NCBI GenBank assembly: GCA_911728435.2
Contig: OU452201.1
Location: 10,850,001-10,914,000, forward strand
Reading direction: 5' to 3'
Source of the DNA: Apoderus coryli
Lineage: Eukaryota > Arthropoda > Insecta > Coleoptera > Attelabidae
Length of the DNA: 64,000 nucleotides
Under the pieces are notes generated by a model, which made no database searches, had not been told where the DNA came from, and saw nothing but the letters and a program-made list of their open reading frames with translations. Positions 57,593 to 64,000 of this stretch are shown here, piece after piece (position 1 is the stretch's first letter; every line of letters begins with the position of its first letter). The position numbers and the translations under genes were made by a program.

Positions 57593-60374
57593 TAAAGTTA
57601 CGCAAGTACCCGCAGTGCAGTCTAAATGGCAATTTTATTTTCGAAACTTTTAAATAGGCTACTTTTCAACTGTGATTTAATGCGGTCTCACTATTTTATT
57701 AATTAATTTAATTACATCTACACAGTTAATTGAAGTGTGCGACGCAGAGGGAGATATTCTTCTGGGGCTATTCACAAATATATGATCACATCCATCCATC
57801 TGACGGCTTTCATGGCACTGTCACTTTAGGTTCTTAAGGTTATTATCACTTTTTCAGTAAAATTACTTTAAATACACAATGACAACTTCTAAATTTACTA
57901 CAACTATATCGAATAACCTTTTTATAACACTACAATATACAACATGTTGATAGAAATTGATCTTAAACATAAAAATATCGCCGAAAACTCTTAGGCTATT
58001 AATGTAAACAAAGAAAATAATAATAAACTATTTGACACAGCAATTTGTCTGACGGTTAGAAAAAACATTCTGACCAAAACCAAATTATGACGTGAAACTA
58101 GAAGTGTCAACGAAACTAAAATAAGTGACACCAACGTTAGAAATATTGGCAAATTATGACGTGAAACTAGAGGCGCAACTATATTGGAATTTGTCGATTT
58201 TTCTGTGAAAACCATTTTCATGACTTTATTCTTAGAAAAACATATGGACTTCTCCCATTTCGTATATTTTTAGTCGCAATCGTGTCAAAGAATGACGTAC
58301 ACATTCGTAAATTCTATTGAAAAATTATTAATCTTTAAAAATATGACTCACTTCACACATACTACGTTCCTTTTATAAATATCACTATTCCAAATGTCAT
58401 ATAAATTGTGACAGCTACCCCACACAAAAATATTTCGATATCAATAAATAATTGTTTGTATTGGAAGCACCTAGCTAACAAACCTTATATGAAAATTTCC
58501 AGTCAAAACTGTACAATATACCGGAAGATAAGTGTACAATCATATAAAATAGGGTTATCACCGTACACTTTGATGAAATTATTTGTTGACATGCCGCAAC
58601 GACTTAACTAACCATTATTTGTAGGAGAAACTTACTTTTTTTTTGCAACCCTCAATGACTTTTTTCATAGATAAAACTACCACAAAACGACTGGGAAATC
58701 CCAAAGGGATTTCTTGTATTATTATATTTTGTTAATTTTGAGCGGGGGTACTAAACCATTTTGATCTCGCTTGGCTACGGATTGGAAATTATAATAAACA
58801 AGATGTATTCTGAATATCTTTAAAACGAAATCTCTAAATTTTATTTAAAACAGGGCTGCGACGATTTAAATCAAATAATGTAGGTATTATCTTGAAAACT
58901 TGAATTCCTTATTGTTGTAATTTTAGACTCTAACATGAAATGTAAAAGTTTAATTCATTTATAGAACTCAGACTTATACCTATAACCAAAGAAAACTACA
59001 AGCGTATTCAAAAGAAGGATTAACTTACTATTTTATAATTTTCAAATTGTCAGTATGGAAGTAATACAACCCATTTGTAGGTAGATACTCTGAATATTGA
59101 AAAATGCGGTACATTATAATGCAAAATAAAAGAGTCAATATAAAGTAACAAAAAATAAAAAAAATATCATCACCCGCTATACCTGTAATTATTTTGACAA
59201 ATAAACACCTGTGAAATAACAATAAGACCGTACTTACGTATGTATTATAGTATAATGGGTATTTCAGTTAAAATAACTGTCAATATGACACTTTGGTTAT
59301 ATTTGGTGAATGTCAGAATATTCCATTATTTGTTTATTAATAGTGAGTGTCAGTGGTAGACTAAGTAGGTATAAATAAAAAATACATAAATCAAAAATCT
59401 ACTTTTCCGACTGGCTGCCATCGGGATTTTGTTATTACAGAACCCTGTATATACATACTACTTTCTACATTTTGAATGTTATGTAGGTATACCTATTTTA
59501 AAATGTTTCTATGATGACTACCTACTATTATAGCTGCTGTCGTCTAACCACATGTTGCCAAGTTTAATATAATTAGTGGTGTATGTGTATTGCTACAATT
59601 AATATTATTTGTTTGGATTCACTCAAAGATAACGAAAACAGAAACATAATATTATTAGATCTTTTTCATGATACGTATACCAACAATTCCATATTATGAG
59701 GGTGTTACATTTACATTTCTTCATGCTGCACTGCATTCAAGTAGTAGAAGATAGTCGTAAAATACCGTTAAATAATAATTTATATTTTATTTGCGGCCGA
59801 GGATACATCCTTTTTAAACTGTATCTACAGTGTGTCCCAGTATTATTTTGTTTAGAAGGTATATAGTTTTAATATGAGTGGGTCTATACCGAGCATATCC
59901 TACAAACACACCAGGGTTGTTACAGTTATATTTGGCTCTATATTTCAATTTTCATTACGAAGTCGATTATTTTACAGGTTGAGCATCTTTTTAGATTTTC
60001 TGGCGATTATTAACTAACCTAGGCAAACATTTCAACTCTAATTTTAGCTATTGCTGTATAGAGGAAGTATATATTTTGCTTATTCTACTCCACTCACGAG
60101 CGGCATTCAGAAGTTTCCGGAAGACCTAACCGTGATAGGTGTTTCATTTTTATCAAAATCAGAGTGGCCATATATTCAAACCAGGATCAAGACTGTATGT
60201 CCCTGATTTACCATTATTTAGTTTGTCAGATTTGGTGTAACATTTCTAGATGTAAATACCAAAATTACAAGGTTTTGTGACTTATTGTTAACGCTCGGTT
60301 ACATTTTAACTAGTTTTAATATTTTTATTTGTCCATATTTACCACAACACACAATTTAACCTATACATAGGGGG
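57593..60374. other. Gene-free stretch
   Basis: No gene. CAAATTATGACGTGAAACTA occurs twice, 69 bases apart (58081 and 58150). ACCCTGTA near 59442 is an isolated tip. Open frames are AT-driven. Confidence 0.5.
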
Positions 60375-61700
60375 ATTATGAAGAAACTACACCGTGGAAC
60401 AATCTGAAAATCTGGTGTACTACTTAGGTCGACGGGACCAATTCGGCTAAAATGCTTTAGAGAAACTTGTACTTCCAGTTATACCGGACACTTCCAGTGG
60501 GTGTCAACTTTATTTTAAATATGACCCTATATAAATTATATTTTTTTTTGGATTCTTCTTGTAATTCTAAAGATAGTTCATGTATATTATGTTATACCTG
60601 TCAAGCCGTTTTCGGAATATTTGAAATTTTATGTCAAAGTTGACGGAGTAGTTGTTTTAGACCTACTTTAGGCGCCTATGTATATTTTTTAATAATTATT
60701 AATACAGAGTATTTGAAAAAAAAAAAGGGTGTAAAATCAAATTGAAAAAAGTGTCAAAACTCAAAATTTTTAAACCCACAATTTTTATTATTAAAAAATA
60801 AGGGCAAGTTTATGGAAGGATGTCAATTCCAAAAATTTATAGTTTTCAGGATATTATCAATTTGACATTTATCTATTACACAGGACTGAAATTAAATTTG
60901 TTTTAGTTGACACTTGATCAAAAATAATCAACAATTTAAGTCTACAATCTATTCGGCGGGCAACACCATCAACAATTAATTTTATGATGTCTAAAGTGTT
61001 TAAAAATGGAAAATTTTGATCATTTTTAAACACTTTCGACATCATAAAATTAATTGTTGATGGTGTTGCCCGCGGCATAGATTGTAGACTTAAATTGTTG
61101 ATTATTTTTGGTCAAGTGTCAACTAAAACTAATTTAATTTCAGTCCTGTGTAATAGATCAATGTCAAATTGTTAATATCCTGAAAACTATAAATTTTTGG
61201 AATTAGACAAATTTGTATCATACGTTATCATTATTAGTTTATTAAATTCTTCGCAGACTTTTGAAATTATGTACTATTAGTTTAACAACATTTTCCTTTC
61301 TAAAGCCACCATGGAAAAATTTCAATTGTCAATATTTTGAAACTATAAATTCATAAACTTGCCCTTATTTTTTCTGCAAAAAAAATATAAAAATTGGGGG
61401 TGATAATTTAAAAATTTTGAAATTTAACAAAATATTGCAATTATTCTTTAATCTACAAACGTTATTTTTGACATAAAATTTAAAATATTTCGAAAACGGC
61501 TGGACATAGTTATAACATATTATTATTATACATGAACTATCTTTAGAATTACAAGTAGAATCCAAAAAATATATCAATTTATATAGGGTCGTATTTAAAA
61601 TAATGAAGTTGGTACATACTAGATTATTGAAAACATTTTAACCGACTTGGCCCTTTCGACTTAAGTACTACACCCAGATTTTGTGTAGTTTCTCCATAAT
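60375..61700. mobile_element. 1.3-kb foldback element
   Basis: ATTATGAAGAAACTACAC at 60375 is mirrored by GTGTAGTTTCTCCATAAT ending at 61700. Arms of about 600 bases fold back to a centre near 61016, where GTGTTTAAAAATG faces CATTTTTAAACAC across about 12 bases. The inner 160 bases of each arm, including ACACCATCAACAATTAATTT, are nearly identical. The right arm has extra sequence (about 61205-61350). No transposase and no TACAGGG ends, so it is a different family from the 47.7-kb palindrome. Confidence 0.88.
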
Positions 61701-62093
61701 CGATCGAAATCCTTCACGGTATAATAGACATTATCATAAAAACAAAATTATTTTTTGGGAAAACTTATATGAATGATCCCCGGATTTTATTATTGTAAAT
61801 GGTTACTAGGGTAAGGTACTTTGTACTTACATATAAAACAGTTCAAAATTCACATGTATTAGAGGTCAACGGCACCGTTGTTGTTAAATTGTGGATGAAT
61901 TTATAATTGTTTGGTGTGCATTTTAAATGAACTTATATAAATATTCTCTTAATTTTTACTAAGTATTTGTTACTCCTCATTTTCCACACTGATTATACAA
62001 CAACTTTTCTGTCGTTATAGTTTTATATATATGTAATATACAATCAAAAATAACTGCAGAAATATTATTTACATTAGACCAAAATTGTAGGAA
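61701..62093. other. Spacer
   Basis: AT-rich, no supportable feature. Confidence 0.5.
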
Positions 62094-62462
62094 ATAGTAT
62101 ATTGTGCAACGAACATGAAATGACATATATTTCCTACGAGTATGATCGTAAAAGTATTTTGCCTATGTGCGTGCGGTAAAGTGCTTTTTGCCGATTTTTT
62201 TTTAATGCGGAAAGTGCACTTTTGACTTTTGTGATTGACATAATTCAACAAACAAAATAGAGTTTTTTACCATTATGAGTCTTTTTTTCTGGTAATTACA
62301 ACGTATTTGAAATTATTGCGAGTTATTTTAACAGTTTTTTGCCTGTACTCTGGTTTTGCGAAATTTGAATTGATTGTAGGACAGATGTTGCCACTTCATT
62401 ACGCGTCATTCGGTCAACTATCGTCGCGTGCGGAAACGTGCTACGTTCCGCACTTGTTAGGT
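62094..62462 (+). mobile_element. Element X tip joined to a different body
   Basis: 62094-62150 repeats the element X terminus (TATTGTGCAACGAACATGAA to ACGAGTATGATCG). It then changes to unrelated sequence with GTGCGGTAAAGTGC (about 62170), ATGCGGAAAGTGC (about 62206) and GTGCGGAAACGTGC facing GTTCCGCAC (62430-62455). This looks like a second, longer member of the family or a chimera. Confidence 0.55.
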
Positions 62463-64000
62463 AAATAACAATTCCCTCTAAAAACCCTAAAAAAACCACT
62501 AGTTATCAAAACAAACAATCAATAATAATTAACATAAATATATTAATTGAATAATTATATATACCTAACATATACATACGTGCACGTGTCATGCATCTTT
62601 AGTGTGAAGCCTCCTAAAAGTAAGTAGGTATAATAATTTCTTCCAGCTTCGTACTGTAAAACAGACGACAATTTGGCAGGTGTGAACCGTCCTAAATATA
62701 TGAAGAATACGATAGGGACAATAAACCCTTAGGTGCAGAAATACCGGGTGCTCGATATACCTATTATAATATGTACTTGCCGGTTGTATAAAAAAGCATA
62801 CCTACTTTCTTCTGTCTTCTAAAGTACATAAGGTGTGTAAACCATAAACTTGTGCCCATACAATGTTGTTTCACTAATTCTTTTAAAAGTTATGTTTCCT
62901 GAAAGTCGTTTCTGTACATACCTATGATAGGTAGGTACATCTGGGTAAACCTGTTTTCAGATTTGTAATATTTTTATGTACATGTGATTGATGTTAAATC
63001 AACTAAACTTGTATACCTAATAGTTTTTCGTGCATATGATCAGCGTCAATGTGGCACAAAAAATTTCTGTTCGCGATGACCATCAACTATCAACTTCGCA
63101 AACAGCCCAAATATAAATATTTTTGTCCTATAGATCCAAATAGTCCTTGAGATATGAACCGCTAACTTTAAGAAAACATACATGTCATATAATCGCCCTA
63201 TTTTATTAGCAATCCTCGTAGTAGGTAAAATATGTTAGATAAAAAAATTGTTTGTGTTAATCTTTAACAATTGCTTTTATGCTGTACGCACCCTGTAAAA
63301 AAAAATCATATAAATGTCACCGGTCGAGCTTTTAAATTATTATTTTGTAGACGGTTCCCTCCTCCCTCCAAATCCTTTCGCATGCAGCTCCACAAGTCGC
63401 ACGCCCGCCTTCCAACATATCGCCATCTTTATCGAACACATATTCCTATTGCAGAAGCGAAACAGAACGAGATCGTGACGTAGTCGTTAACGTCATGGAG
63501 ATTCCGTTTAACAGTGGTGCCACGTATGGATCGCAAATTCCAATACACAATAATAATACATTATGTCTGTGTATTTATGCAATGCACCAGAAAAAGAAAT
63601 CAAAATTAATTATTATTATGTTAGACAATTTTGGACATTTTGATGTGACTGCAAAGTAACACTCTTTTGGGTGAAATAATTTTTTTATTTTACAGTTTAA
63701 ACTAATAAGATACAGTACAGATTTTTTATTTTAAACAATGGGCAAAATCTAAACCGCTCAGTCCCAACAATAATTGTGTATTTTAGTTAGAGGAGAATTT
63801 TTACACTCACTTACGTTTCAGCTACACTTTTGTATGCAACCTCAAATAAATTGAGGCCTACTTTTTTAAGTTCTCAAATACATTGGTGTGAGAGAGATTG
63901 GTATATCCTCACATCAGTTCATCTGATGTAAATGATAAAAGGAAAGTACCTAACCTTACTACTGTTAACCTGTAATTTTAAGACTGCTAAAACACTTCAG
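62463..64000. other. Gene-free stretch to the window end
   Basis: No gene supported. A GC-richer block at 63345-63530 contains an open frame (63271-63483) without recognisable motifs. A non-coding exon cannot be excluded. Confidence 0.45.

Noticed and set aside
58408..58611. 67-codon open frame and similar small frames across 57.6-64 kb
   Set aside because: Lengths are within chance expectation for the window size and no motif is present.

Overview
The window is animal nuclear DNA, most likely from an insect. It is strongly AT-rich, has no operons, and is packed with decayed arthropod-type mobile elements: LINE reverse transcriptases, a mellifera-like mariner, Penelope-type ends, foldback DNA elements and many TA-flanked ends reading TACAGGGTG. 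I find no complete host gene, no convincing intact tRNA or rRNA gene, and nothing bacterial or viral. The TAGGTAGG/TACCTACC-rich simple sequence fits several insect orders, so I do not assign one. The window is best read as intergenic or large-intron sequence built by nested transposition.

Layout. 1-10 kb: three copies (2.3, 4.5 and 8.8 kb) of a composite hairpin-plus-MITE repeat, 'element X', one of them inside a 1.9-kb foldback element (4399-6325). 10-16.3 kb: three dead LINEs on the minus strand, one split by a Penelope-like 3' end. 16.6-17.0 kb: remnant of a transposon-type coding sequence. 24.2-25.2 kb: a young, GC-rich, 5'-truncated Jockey-like LINE with a perfect 13-bp target duplication. 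26.9-27.35 kb: a six-copy hairpin array with an invariant 18-nt loop and compensated stem changes. 30.7-32.0 kb: a nearly full mariner killed by two stops and a frameshift. 33.85-34.96 kb: a 50-bp minisatellite starting with an inverted block. 36.7-37.5 kb: a fourth element X and a 226-bp MITE. 39.3-46.1 kb: two Penelope-type repeats in opposite orientation, one interrupted by an RNase H LINE (40265-41764), followed by a 3.1-kb nested foldback element. 47.7-48.6 kb and 60.4-61.7 kb: two large palindromic elements. 52.4-53.7 kb: another LINE with most of its reverse transcriptase still open. 57.2-57.6 kb: a seventh LINE fragment.

There is no gene network to describe. Every recognisable protein is a self-mobilising enzyme (reverse transcriptase, RNase H, GIY-YIG endonuclease tail, DD34D transposase), and each shows disabling damage or truncation. 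All seven LINE fragments, the mariner and the clearest Penelope fragment lie on the minus strand.

The most unusual signal is the 26.9-27.35 kb hairpin array. It matches no self-cleaving ribozyme class that I can recall, and its stems change in paired fashion around an unchanging loop. Second is element X: each of its four main copies carries an RFX/X-box-like palindrome and the remains of what could be a first coding exon with a splice donor.
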